Program-made: the position numbers and the translations under genes
Assembly (NCBI GenBank): GCA_045580145.1
Contig: JAZNNI010000011.1
Coordinates: forward strand, 1 to 7,258
DNA length: 7,258 nt
Reading direction: 5' to 3'
Origin: UBA1738 sp045580145
GTDB taxonomy: Bacteria; Bacillota; Clostridia; UBA1381
The notes under the pieces: model-generated
What the model was told of the DNA's origin: nothing
The model's input: only the letters and a program-made list of their open reading frames with translations
The model's database searches: none
In this document: in pieces, positions 1 to 6,508 of the stretch
How the letters are laid out: the number at the start of each line of letters is the position of its first letter
Numbering within the stretch: the stretch's first letter is position 1

Positions 1-2
1 GT

Positions 3-1430
3 GCTGCTTGTGGTAAGGTTGTATTTACAGCTGAAGATGCTGAAAGCTGGAATGCAAGAGGCGAAAAAGAAGTTCTTGTTCGTCTTGAAACATCACCTGA
101 AGATATCACAGGTATGAAGGCTTCTCAAGGTATCCTTACAGTTCGTGGCGGTATGACATCACACGCAGCCGTTGTTGCCCGTGGTATGGGTACATGCTGT
201 GTATCAGGCTGTGGTGAAATCAACATGGACGAAGAAAACAAGAAGTTTACTCTTGGCGGTAAGACATATAACGAAGGAGATTATATCTCAATCGACGGTT
301 CAACAGGTAATATCTATGATGGCATTATCCCAACAGTTGATGCTGAAATTGCAGGCGAGTTCGGCAGAATCATGGATTGGGCTGATGAGTTCAGAACACT
401 AAAGGTTAGAACAAACGCAGATACTCCTGCTGATGCTAAGAAGGCAAGAGAGCTTGGTGCTGAAGGTATCGGTCTTTGCCGTACAGAGCATATGTTCTTT
501 GAAGCTGACAGAATCGCAGCATTCCGTGAAATGATTTGTTCAGATACAGTTGAAGAAAGAGAAGCTGCTCTTGATAAGATTCTTCCAATGCAGCAGGGCG
601 ACTTTGAGGCACTTTATGAAGCGCTCGAAGGAAATCCTGTAACAATCAGATTCTTAGACCCACCACTTCACGAGTTCGTTCCAACAGAAGAAGCTGATAT
701 TGCTGCTCTTGCAAAAGCAAAGGGTAAGACTGTTGAAGATATTAAGGCTATTATAAGCTCACTTCACGAGTTCAACCCAATGATGGGTCACCGTGGTTGC
801 CGATTAGCTGTAACATATCCTGAAATTGCAAAGATGCAGACAAGAGCTGTAATCCGTGCTGCTATCAATGTTAAGAAGGCACACGCTGATTGGAACATCA
901 AGCCGGAAATTATGATTCCGCTTGTTGGAGATATTAAGGAACTTAAGTTTGTTAAGGAAGTTGTAGTTGCTGCTGCAGATGAAGAAATCGCTGCTAGCGG
1001 TGTTGATATGAAGTACGAAGTTGGTACAATGATTGAAATTCCACGTGCTTGTATCACAGCTGATGATATCGCAAAAGAAGCTGAATTCTTCTGCTTCGGT
1101 ACAAATGACTTGACACAGATGACATACGGATTCTCAAGAGACGATGCTGGTAAGTTCTTAGATGCTTACTATGATACAAAGATTTTTGAAAACGATCCGT
1201 TTGCTAAGCTTGACCAGACAGGTGTTGGTAAGCTTATGGAAACAGCTATCAAGCTTGGTAAGCCGGTACGTCCTGAGCTTCACGTTGGTATCTGTGGAGA
1301 ACACGGCGGAGACCCTGTTTCTGTTGAGTTCTGCCATAAGATTGGTCTTGACTATGTGTCATGTTCACCATTCAGAGTTCCAATAGCTCGTTTGGCTGCT
1401 GCGCAGGCAAAAATTAAGGAAGATAAGTAA
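3..1430 (+). CDS. ppdK: Pyruvate,phosphate dikinase, C-terminal part (5' end outside window)
   Basis: This enzyme interconverts pyruvate, ATP and phosphate with phosphoenolpyruvate, AMP and pyrophosphate in the cytosol; in anaerobic clostridia it often serves glycolysis or gluconeogenesis. The frame is open from base 3, so 475 residues are present and roughly 400 N-terminal residues (the ATP-grasp domain) lie upstream. Visible parts are the swivelling phosphohistidine domain with GGMTSHAAVVARG (catalytic His at partial residue 54, codon 162-164), followed by the PEP/pyruvate TIM barrel. The barrel carries GLCRTEHMF (Arg160), IRFLDPPLHEF (Arg216), GTMIEIPRA (Glu345), FGTNDLTQM (Asn368, Asp369) and HVGICGEHGG (proton-donor Cys431). 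Their spacing matches the Clostridium symbiosum enzyme (His455, Arg561, Arg617, Glu745, Asn768, Cys831) to within one residue. The Met at 114 is internal, since homologous sequence continues upstream of it. A strong terminator follows 19 nt after the stop. Nothing suggests a defect other than the window cut. Confidence 0.97.
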   Translation, partial: AACGKVVFTAEDAESWNARGEKEVLVRLETSPEDITGMKASQGILTVRGGMTSHAAVVARGMGTCCVSGCGEINMDEENKKFTLGGKTYNEGDYISIDGSTGNIYDGIIPTVDAEIAGEFGRIMDWADEFRTLKVRTNADTPADAKKARELGAEGIGLCRTEHMFFEADRIAAFREMICSDTVEEREAALDKILPMQQGDFEALYEALEGNPVTIRFLDPPLHEFVPTEEADIAALAKAKGKTVEDIKAIISSLHEFNPMMGHRGCRLAVTYPEIAKMQTRAVIRAAINVKKAHADWNIKPEIMIPLVGDIKELKFVKEVVVAAADEEIAASGVDMKYEVGTMIEIPRACITADDIAKEAEFFCFGTNDLTQMTYGFSRDDAGKFLDAYYDTKIFENDPFAKLDQTGVGKLMETAIKLGKPVRPELHVGICGEHGGDPVSVEFCHKIGLDYVSCSPFRVPIARLAAAQAKIKEDK

Positions 1431-1449
1431 TTTTACTTTGGCTTAAATG

Positions 1450-1481
1450 AAAAGCGAAATGCGATTTGCATTTCGCTTTTT
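1450..1481 (+). terminator. Rho-independent terminator of ppdK
   Basis: A perfect 13-bp inverted repeat (1450-1462 with 1468-1480, core AGCGAAATGC / GCATTTCGCT) encloses a 5-nt GATTT loop. The 3' arm ends in a T run. It lies 19 nt after the ppdK stop. The flanking A and T runs would also let it work partly in the opposite direction, but no gene converges on it here. Confidence 0.92.
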
Positions 1482-1566
1482 GTATGGTTGGTTTGGTCTT
1501 ACTCCTGTATATCTTTGGAATTTGATAAACAGCTTAGTATGCTTGTGAAAATATTTCCTGAGGTTA

Positions 1567-1594
1567 TTTACTTTGTGTAATTATGTGTTATAAT
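1567..1594 (+). promoter_or_regulatory. Promoter of the lipoprotein gene
   Basis: A perfect -10 box TATAAT lies at 1589-1594, preceded by an extended -10 TG at 1586-1587. A weak -35-like TTTACT (four of six matches to TTGACA) is at 1567-1572, with a 16-nt spacer. The start of transcription would be near 1601, giving a leader of about 30 nt. The ribosome binding site AAGGGGG at 1616-1622 is 7 nt before the ATG at 1630. Confidence 0.72.
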
Positions 1595-1629
1595 ATAAGA
1601 GCATAACATTCAAAAAAGGGGGCATTTAT

Positions 1630-2481
1630 ATGAAGAAGATTTCCTTGTTTGTTTTAATTGTGATGTGTATGTTTTTTGTTTGTGCGTGTAACAATCATAC
1701 GGCGGTAGGTAATGATGCTACTATTGATTATGCAAATGCTGAAAATATGAACGATGAACAAATTGGAAAGTTACAAGAAGAAGTAAATAAAGGTCATTTT
1801 CCTTGGAGGCTTGACTACGAACAAGTTGTTAAGGAATTTCTTTCCGGTAAGGGTATAGATGTTGAGAATGGTAAAATAACTGTACTTTCAGGGGGAGGTA
1901 GTGCAGGAGGCATTTCTCTCACATATTTTGTTGGAGAAAAGGAATATTCTCAACAATACTTGCTTGAATTGTATCAACCAATAGATAAGACAGATAAAGG
2001 TATTTGGATGGTAAGAACATTTCAAGATACTACGGACAAATTTTTTGATGATGTAAGAATTGAGGCGGGAAAAGAATTATTACTGCTTTCAGAAGATAAT
2101 ACACTAATTAAACTAAATTCTGATATATTAACAATCAGTAAAGGACCTGTCAGTGAAAAGGAAGAAAAAAGTGATGGATTTCGTTGGAAAGAGTGTTCAT
2201 ATGGGGATTTTTTTGTAAGAGCTTTAATAAGGGATGATAATTCTACTCAGATTATTCGTATATCTACAACCTCGAATAATTATAAAACACCACGAGATAT
2301 AAAGGTTGGAGATAGTTTAAAAAAGCTACAAGAAAAGTATCCGAAAGATTTAACTAAAGCTCTATCTGATGAAATGTGTTATGTATATCTGCCATATGGT
2401 ATTGGTGTTAATAGAATATATTTCTATATTGAAAATGATATTATAAAAAAGATTGTTATAGAAAATGGTATCGATGGATAA
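1630..2481 (+). CDS. Putative lipoprotein of unknown function
   Basis: The 283-residue product starts with a lipoprotein signal: Lys2-Lys3, a hydrophobic stretch at residues 4-17 and a lipobox-like VCAC, with Cys20 the likely lipidated residue. The Cys at -2 is unusual for a lipobox but tolerable. The mature protein should be anchored on the outer face of the membrane. Two recognisable stretches follow: GHFPWRLDYEQVVKEFL (residues 56-72) leading into a Gly-rich SGGGSAGG (87-94), and TPRDIKVGDSLKKLQEKYP (220-238) followed by a beta-rich C-terminus. The second resembles the 'TPRGIKVGDS' segment common in uncharacterised Firmicute lipoproteins, where it recalls a BamE/SmpA-like fold; I infer this from pattern only. 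Base composition and codon use are clearly more AT-rich than in ppdK, rpsB or tsf, as expected for a weakly expressed or acquired gene. It has its own promoter, and no terminator is visible before the rpsB promoter. Function unknown. Confidence 0.85.
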   Translation: MKKISLFVLIVMCMFFVCACNNHTAVGNDATIDYANAENMNDEQIGKLQEEVNKGHFPWRLDYEQVVKEFLSGKGIDVENGKITVLSGGGSAGGISLTYFVGEKEYSQQYLLELYQPIDKTDKGIWMVRTFQDTTDKFFDDVRIEAGKELLLLSEDNTLIKLNSDILTISKGPVSEKEEKSDGFRWKECSYGDFFVRALIRDDNSTQIIRISTTSNNYKTPRDIKVGDSLKKLQEKYPKDLTKALSDEMCYVYLPYGIGVNRIYFYIENDIIKKIVIENGIDG

Positions 2482-2496
2482 AATCTTAAAAAAATC

Positions 2497-2525
2497 TTGA
2501 CAATAATTGTAGATTGTGATATAAT
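2497..2525 (+). promoter_or_regulatory. Consensus sigma-A promoter of rpsB-tsf
   Basis: The -35 box TTGACA (2497-2502) and the -10 box TATAAT (2520-2525) are both perfect consensus, separated by the optimal 17 nt. An extended -10 TG lies at 2517-2518. This is about as strong as a housekeeping promoter can look and fits a ribosomal-protein operon. It begins 15 nt after the stop codon of the lipoprotein gene. A short palindrome, ACAATAATTGT (2500-2510), overlaps the -35 box. Confidence 0.93.
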
Positions 2526-2529
2526 TTGT

Positions 2530-2644
2530 AAGTTGAGTGTGCGATTCACTCAGCTTGACATTAAGCATACAGGCGGCAATACCTATGTTTGTTTAATTTT
2601 TGTAGGTTTTAAGCCACTTGTAGAAGATTTAAAAAACAAGGAGG
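2530..2644 (+). promoter_or_regulatory. Structured 5' leader of rpsB mRNA
   Basis: The predicted transcript starts near 2531 and runs about 120 nt before the rpsB ATG. Its first bases form a 10-bp stem (2530-2539 with 2547-2556, one T-G wobble) with a 7-nt loop, so the RNA 5' end is sequestered in a hairpin. Further down, ACCTA (2581-2585) can pair with TAGGT (2603-2607) inside a short GGC/GCC closure (2575-2577 with 2613-2615). A weaker competing fold joins the segment 2567-2573 to 2582-2588. The ribosome binding site AAGGAGG (2638-2644) stands 8 nt before the ATG. S2 is known to repress its own operon through the leader in Escherichia coli; a similar role here is inference, since I do not recognise this leader as a named family. 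Confidence 0.55.
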
Positions 2645-2652
2645 AAATAAAA

Positions 2653-3399
2653 ATGTCAAATGTAATTGCTATGAAGCAGCTTTTAGAAGCAGGTGTTCAC
2701 TTCGGACACCAGACAAGAAGATGGAACCCTAAAATGGCTGAATACATCTTCACAGAGAGAAATGGTATCTATATCATCGACCTTCAGAAGACAGCGAAGA
2801 AGATTGAAGAAGCTTATTACTTCATCAGAGATATCGCTGCAAGCGGAGAGGACATCCTTTTCGTAGGTACAAAGAAACAGGCTCAGGACTCAATCAAGGA
2901 AGAGGCTGAAAGAGTTGGAATGTACTATGTAAACGCAAGATGGCTCGGCGGAATGATGACAAACTTCAAGACAATCCAGAAGAGAATTGACCGTCTTGCT
3001 CAGATTAACAAGATGGAAGAAGAAGGCACATTTGACCTTTTACCAAAGAAGGAAGTTATTAAGCTTAAGGCTCAGAGAGATAAGCTTGAAAAATATCTTG
3101 GCGGTATCAAGGATATGAAGAAGCTTCCTGGTGCATTGTTCGTAGTAGACCCAAGAAAGGAACACATTGCTATCACAGAAGCTAAGAAGCTCGGTATTCC
3201 GGTTGTTGCTATTGTTGATACAAACTGTGACCCAGATGATGTTGATTACGTAATTCCTGGTAACGACGATGCTATCCGTGCCGTTAAGCTTATCGCATCA
3301 ACAATTTCAAATGCTATTATCGAAGGTAGACAGGGCGAAGATGCAGTAGCTCAGACTATAGAAGCTGACGAAGAAGTACAGGAAACAGTAGAAGAATAA
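2653..3399 (+). CDS. rpsB: 30S ribosomal protein S2
   Basis: S2 binds the 30S subunit between head and body and is needed for bS1 docking and initiation. The 248-residue product has the typical N-terminus MSNVIAMKQLLEAGVHFGHQ with TRRWNPKM. It continues with FVGTKKQA (70-77), YVNARWLGG (92-100), the protruding coiled-coil segment (about 105-155) and the C-terminal PGALFVVDPRKE and VDTNCDPDDVDYVIPGNDD stretches. An acidic tail follows (about 229-248). The frame stays open 52 codons upstream, but that extension covers the promoter and leader and has no S2 similarity. The ATG at 2653 with AAGGAGG 8 nt upstream is the real start. Codon choice is that of a highly expressed gene. It is followed 20 nt later by tsf, the classical rpsB-tsf pairing. 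Confidence 0.98.
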   Translation: MSNVIAMKQLLEAGVHFGHQTRRWNPKMAEYIFTERNGIYIIDLQKTAKKIEEAYYFIRDIAASGEDILFVGTKKQAQDSIKEEAERVGMYYVNARWLGGMMTNFKTIQKRIDRLAQINKMEEEGTFDLLPKKEVIKLKAQRDKLEKYLGGIKDMKKLPGALFVVDPRKEHIAITEAKKLGIPVVAIVDTNCDPDDVDYVIPGNDDAIRAVKLIASTISNAIIEGRQGEDAVAQTIEADEEVQETVEE

Positions 3400-3419
3400 T
3401 CTTTCGGGAGGAATTTAAT

Positions 3420-4304
3420 ATGAATTTCACAGCTCAGGACGTTAAAAATTTAAGAGAAATGACAAGCTGCGGTATGATGGATTGCAAAAAAGCACTCACA
3501 GAAACCAATGGCGATATTGATAAGGCAGTTGAATACTTAAGAGAAAAAGGTCTTGCAACTGCTGCTAAAAAGGCAGGAAGAATTGCATCTGAGGGTATTG
3601 TAAAGGTATTTGAAGAGAATGGTGTTGCAGTACTTTTAGAGGTTAACTCAGAGACAGACTTCGTTGCTAAGAATGATGAATTCCAGTCATTTGTAACAGA
3701 TGTTGCAAAGGTTGTTGCAGACAAAAACCCTGCTGATGTTGATGCATTAAAGGCTGAAAAGCTTGGCGATGTTACTGTTGACGAAGCTTTGACAGCATTG
3801 ATTGCTAAAATTGGCGAAAATATGAAGATTAGAAGATTTGCACGTTTTGAAGGCGGCGTTTGCTCATATTCACACGGCGCAGGCAGAATAGGTGTTATCG
3901 TAAAGGCTGAAGGAGCTTTGGAAGGCGAAGCTTATGAAGCTGCAAGAGACGTTGCAATGCAGATTGCAGCTATCAACCCACTTTATCTTTCAAAGGACGT
4001 TGTTCCGGAAGCAGATGTTGAGGCTGAAAAGAAAGTTATTCTTGCACAGATTAAGGAAGATCCTAAGAATGCAAGCAAGCCTGAAAATATCTTAGAAAAG
4101 ATGGTTGGCGGAAAGATTAACAAGTTCTTTGAGCAGAACTGTCTCTTACAGCAGGAATTTGTAAAGGATTCAGACCAGAAGGTTGAAGCATACCTTTCAT
4201 CAAAAGGTGTTAAGCTGGTTGACTATGTTCGTTTTGAAAAGGGCGAAGGCTTGGAAAAGAAGGAAGAAAACTTCGCAGATGAAGTTGCTTCAATGATTAA
4301 ATAA
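3420..4304 (+). CDS. tsf: Elongation factor Ts
   Basis: EF-Ts is the guanine nucleotide exchange factor that recharges EF-Tu with GTP in the cytosol. The 294-residue product starts with a UBA-like EF-Tu binding domain (about 1-55) containing REMTSCGMMDCKKAL. Next comes the exchange motif ETDFVAKND (78-86), where the TDFVA segment inserts into EF-Tu. Two core subdomains follow, with GENMKIRRF (132-140), the long internal helical stretch and the EF-Ts signature CLLQQEFVKD (241-250). Length and order are normal. The ATG has GGGAGG at 3406-3411, 8 nt upstream, inside the 20-nt gap after rpsB, so it is cotranscribed with rpsB. A strong terminator follows 11 nt after the stop; pyrH and frr, which often continue this operon, are not here. 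Confidence 0.98.
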   Translation: MNFTAQDVKNLREMTSCGMMDCKKALTETNGDIDKAVEYLREKGLATAAKKAGRIASEGIVKVFEENGVAVLLEVNSETDFVAKNDEFQSFVTDVAKVVADKNPADVDALKAEKLGDVTVDEALTALIAKIGENMKIRRFARFEGGVCSYSHGAGRIGVIVKAEGALEGEAYEAARDVAMQIAAINPLYLSKDVVPEADVEAEKKVILAQIKEDPKNASKPENILEKMVGGKINKFFEQNCLLQQEFVKDSDQKVEAYLSSKGVKLVDYVRFEKGEGLEKKEENFADEVASMIK

Positions 4305-4315
4305 GATAAACTATC

Positions 4316-4354
4316 AAAAAGACTCGAGTTACTTTAGACTTGAGTCTTTTTTTT
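4316..4354 (+). terminator. Rho-independent terminator of rpsB-tsf
   Basis: A 14-bp stem (4316-4329 with 4338-4351, one G-T wobble, core GACTCGAGT / ACTTGAGTC) has an 8-nt loop and runs straight into eight Ts (4347-4354). It closes the operon 11 nt after the tsf stop codon. Confidence 0.95.
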
Positions 4355-4363
4355 ATTTCTAAG

Positions 4364-4392
4364 TTGATATATTGATTGGAATGTGATATAAT
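4364..4392 (+). promoter_or_regulatory. Promoter of the LtaS-like gene
   Basis: The -35 box TTGATA (4364-4369, one mismatch) and a perfect -10 box TATAAT (4387-4392) are 17 nt apart, with an extended -10 TG at 4384-4385. The TGTGATATAAT segment is identical to that of the rpsB promoter. Transcription would start near 4399, giving a leader of about 108 nt. Confidence 0.88.
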
Positions 4393-4404
4393 TGCTTAAA
4401 GAGA

Positions 4405-4499
4405 AAACTAAATTAATTTAGATTGAGTAGTATCGAAATCGGTCACTGATTTTAACGATGGTTTTCGGATATTATAAAAAGAAAGACTCTTTTATGAGG
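4405..4499 (+). promoter_or_regulatory. Leader with palindrome and hairpin upstream of the LtaS-like gene
   Basis: Just downstream of the predicted start site is a perfect 14-bp palindrome, CTAAATTAATTTAG (4408-4421), with two further matching bases on each side after one mismatch. This position would suit a repressor operator. A hairpin follows: ATCG (4432-4435) and AAATC (4436-4440) pair with CGAT (4456-4459) and GATTT (4448-4452), leaving a 3-nt bulge and a GGTCACT loop. A weak A/T stem (ATAAAA with TTTTAT) lies just before the ribosome binding site GAGG (4496-4499), which is 8 nt from the ATG. No known riboswitch is recognised. Confidence 0.4.
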
Positions 4500-4507
4500 T
4501 TATACAT

Positions 4508-6430
4508 ATGAATAATAAAATACAAATTTTTGAAGATGAAAAAACGGAAAACTCTTCAAAAAAGGAAAAACAAGAAAAGTTTTTAAATAGCTTTTATACA
4601 AAAATTATTAAGCCCTATTTTTTCATTCTGCTTGCTGTGGCAGCGATGTTGATACCTGATTTAATGCTTGGGAAATTTTTGGATGCGGGTGTGTTTAAAG
4701 AAACATATGTCGCTATTGCTACATCACTCTTTTCTCTTGGGTGGGTGCTTTTTTTAGTCCTTTTTTGCTGTCTGATTTTGCCGAAAAAAGTCGGTAAAAC
4801 AGTTTTTGCATTACTGACAGTCGGTTTTTACTTACTATCGTTAAGTGAATGTGTATACTATAAAATTTTTGAACAATTTTTTTGGCTTAACAGTATCGGT
4901 CTTGCAGGGGAAGGTGCAGATTATTTAGGTTACGCGATAAAGATGATTGAACCAGAAATGATATTTTTTTTGGTTCTTACATTGGGATTTATGATCGCAG
5001 CACTCTTTATGTGGAAAAGGCCGAATGTTGGGAAAAAGTGTAGATTGATAGCACTCTTGTGCCCTATTCTTTTACTTGTGACTACCCACATTTGTATGCA
5101 ACCGGAACTTTATGGTGACTCGGCAGATGAGTGGGATGTGTGGCGCAAACCGAGAGTTGTGTATAAAAATTTTAACGATGTTAATAAGAGTATGGAAATT
5201 TCAGGTATCTATCAGTTCAGTTACTTAAATCTTTACACGACCTTGTTTCCTCAAAAACATAACGTTTCGAAGAATGATCTCTCAATGGCTGATGAGTATT
5301 TTACCTTGCAGGAAAAACCTGTTGAAAATAAATATTCCGGTCTTTTTAAGGGGAAAAATGTGATAGCTGTTATGATGGAGAGTGTTGACACGTGGATGAT
5401 TGACAAAACACACACACCGACTCTGTATAAAATGATGCAAAATGGTATTCATTTTACTAATTATAATGCACCATTCTTCGGAGTGGGTTTCACTCTCAGC
5501 TCTGAATTTGCATTTAATACCGGCTTTTTTACACCTGTTTCAGCAGGCAGTGCGTCAAACTTCAGCAATAATACCTTCCCATATTCTCTGGCAAGACTGT
5601 TTAAAGAAGCAGGATATTCTACAAATTCCTTCCATTTTAACAGCCCAGAATTTTATAACCGTGGGATAATGCACAAAACATTTGGTTATGAAAAATATAA
5701 TTCAGCCGCCGACTTTGGTATTGTTGGTATAGAGGCAGAACTTGACAGTAACTTGATCAAAAACGATGCATTCTATCAAAAAATGGTAGAGAAAAAACCA
5801 TTTTTCAACTTCTTTATTACATATTCCTCTCATTTGCCCTATAAAGGTAATAGTGAGAAGCTTTCGCTTGCCCAAACATATCGGCCTGACTTGATAGATG
5901 AGGAAGAACATATTGAAAAGAACAATGCACTCTTACTTGCGGCAGATACCGATGAATTTTTTAGGATATTATTGGAGAGGTTAGAAGCGGACGGCTTGCT
6001 TGATGATACCATCATTGTAGCCTACACAGACCATTTTGCCTACGGCATTTCGGACAATGACCTGTTAGCCGAATGGAAGGGCGATAATATTTCTTATTGT
6101 GTGCCGGCTTTTATATATGGGAAGGGTGTTAAGGCTAAAAAAGTCACAAAGCCTATGATGACCATTGATTGGGCACCTACTCTTGTAAATCTTTTTGGCT
6201 TGTCAAAGGAAGCGCGGTATCTGGGTCACGATGCATTGAATTCTGCAAAAGATGGATTGGTTTATTTTGAAACAGGTGCGTGGATGGATGAAACAATGCA
6301 TTATATACCGAAGGAAGATGTACCGATATCCACAGACCAGATTTATATTCAAAGCCAAACACAAAAGGTTAAGAAAAATATTCAAATTAACGATATTGTG
6401 GTTTTAGGGGATTATTACAAGAAAAAATAA
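4508..6430 (+). CDS. Lipoteichoic acid synthase-like membrane sulfatase-family protein
   Basis: The 640-residue product has the architecture of LtaS-type polyglycerol-phosphate synthases: a basic cytoplasmic N-terminus (1-34), then five likely membrane helices (about 35-54, 66-91, 97-117, 148-169, 178-196). A linker and a large extracellular alkaline phosphatase/sulfatase-fold domain (about 280-570) follow. LtaS transfers glycerol phosphate from phosphatidylglycerol onto a glycolipid anchor. Key residues are visible: Glu291 in NVIAVMMES (metal), nucleophile Thr329 in GFTLSSEF, NR at 384-385 in EFYNRG, His442 in YSSHLPY, and the metal pair Asp508-His509 in AYTDHF. It is thus likely active. The Trp of the usual FWNR motif is replaced by Tyr (FYNR), and HF at 376-377 replaces the usual HG. 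It could be an LTA primase or a related phosphoglycerol transferase rather than the polymerase, so no symbol is given. It has its own promoter and leader. Confidence 0.88.
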   Translation: MNNKIQIFEDEKTENSSKKEKQEKFLNSFYTKIIKPYFFILLAVAAMLIPDLMLGKFLDAGVFKETYVAIATSLFSLGWVLFLVLFCCLILPKKVGKTVFALLTVGFYLLSLSECVYYKIFEQFFWLNSIGLAGEGADYLGYAIKMIEPEMIFFLVLTLGFMIAALFMWKRPNVGKKCRLIALLCPILLLVTTHICMQPELYGDSADEWDVWRKPRVVYKNFNDVNKSMEISGIYQFSYLNLYTTLFPQKHNVSKNDLSMADEYFTLQEKPVENKYSGLFKGKNVIAVMMESVDTWMIDKTHTPTLYKMMQNGIHFTNYNAPFFGVGFTLSSEFAFNTGFFTPVSAGSASNFSNNTFPYSLARLFKEAGYSTNSFHFNSPEFYNRGIMHKTFGYEKYNSAADFGIVGIEAELDSNLIKNDAFYQKMVEKKPFFNFFITYSSHLPYKGNSEKLSLAQTYRPDLIDEEEHIEKNNALLLAADTDEFFRILLERLEADGLLDDTIIVAYTDHFAYGISDNDLLAEWKGDNISYCVPAFIYGKGVKAKKVTKPMMTIDWAPTLVNLFGLSKEARYLGHDALNSAKDGLVYFETGAWMDETMHYIPKEDVPISTDQIYIQSQTQKVKKNIQINDIVVLGDYYKKK

Positions 6431-6445
6431 GCCTGTTTTTAGACT

Positions 6446-6483
6446 TTTTTAGAGGAATCCTAAAAATAGATTTCTATTTTTAG
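6446..6483 (+). terminator. AT-rich inverted repeat after the LtaS-like gene, possible weak terminator
   Basis: A perfect 10-bp inverted repeat (CTAAAAATAG at 6460-6469 with CTATTTTTAG at 6474-6483) has an ATTT loop. The left arm could instead pair with TTTTTAG at 6446-6452, giving a competing 7-bp hairpin. The stems have almost no GC pairs and no T tract follows, so termination would be weak. The repeat could instead modulate passage from the LtaS-like gene into the glycosylase gene. No convincing promoter is seen in this gap, so readthrough is the likelier source of the downstream transcript. Confidence 0.4.
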
Positions 6484-6508
6484 TTATGCTTTTGATGAGG
6501 TGATAAAA

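Noticed and set aside
1..113. ppdK as a broken gene starting at Met 114
   Set aside because: The same frame is open and homologous from base 3 to the window edge, so the truncation is only the cut of the window.
788..1057. Minus-strand open frame inside ppdK
   Set aside because: It lies within a fully conserved TIM-barrel coding region, has no convincing ribosome binding site and no recognisable family features; it is a shadow of ppdK codon use.
2497..2652. Open frame extending rpsB 52 codons upstream
   Set aside because: The extension would translate the promoter and leader, shows no S2 similarity, and the ATG at 2653 has a perfect AAGGAGG 8 nt upstream and starts the canonical S2 N-terminus.
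2526..2652. Known riboswitch or T-box in the rpsB leader
   Set aside because: No T-box sequence, terminator or recognisable riboswitch core is visible; a ribosomal-protein leader is the simpler reading.
3434..3724. Minus-strand open frame inside tsf
   Set aside because: It mirrors the conserved EF-Ts N-terminal domain and has no independent support.
6500..6508. GTG start for the DNA glycosylase gene
   Set aside because: The GTG is part of GAGGTGAT, which is itself the ribosome binding site; the ATG at 6509 is correctly spaced.
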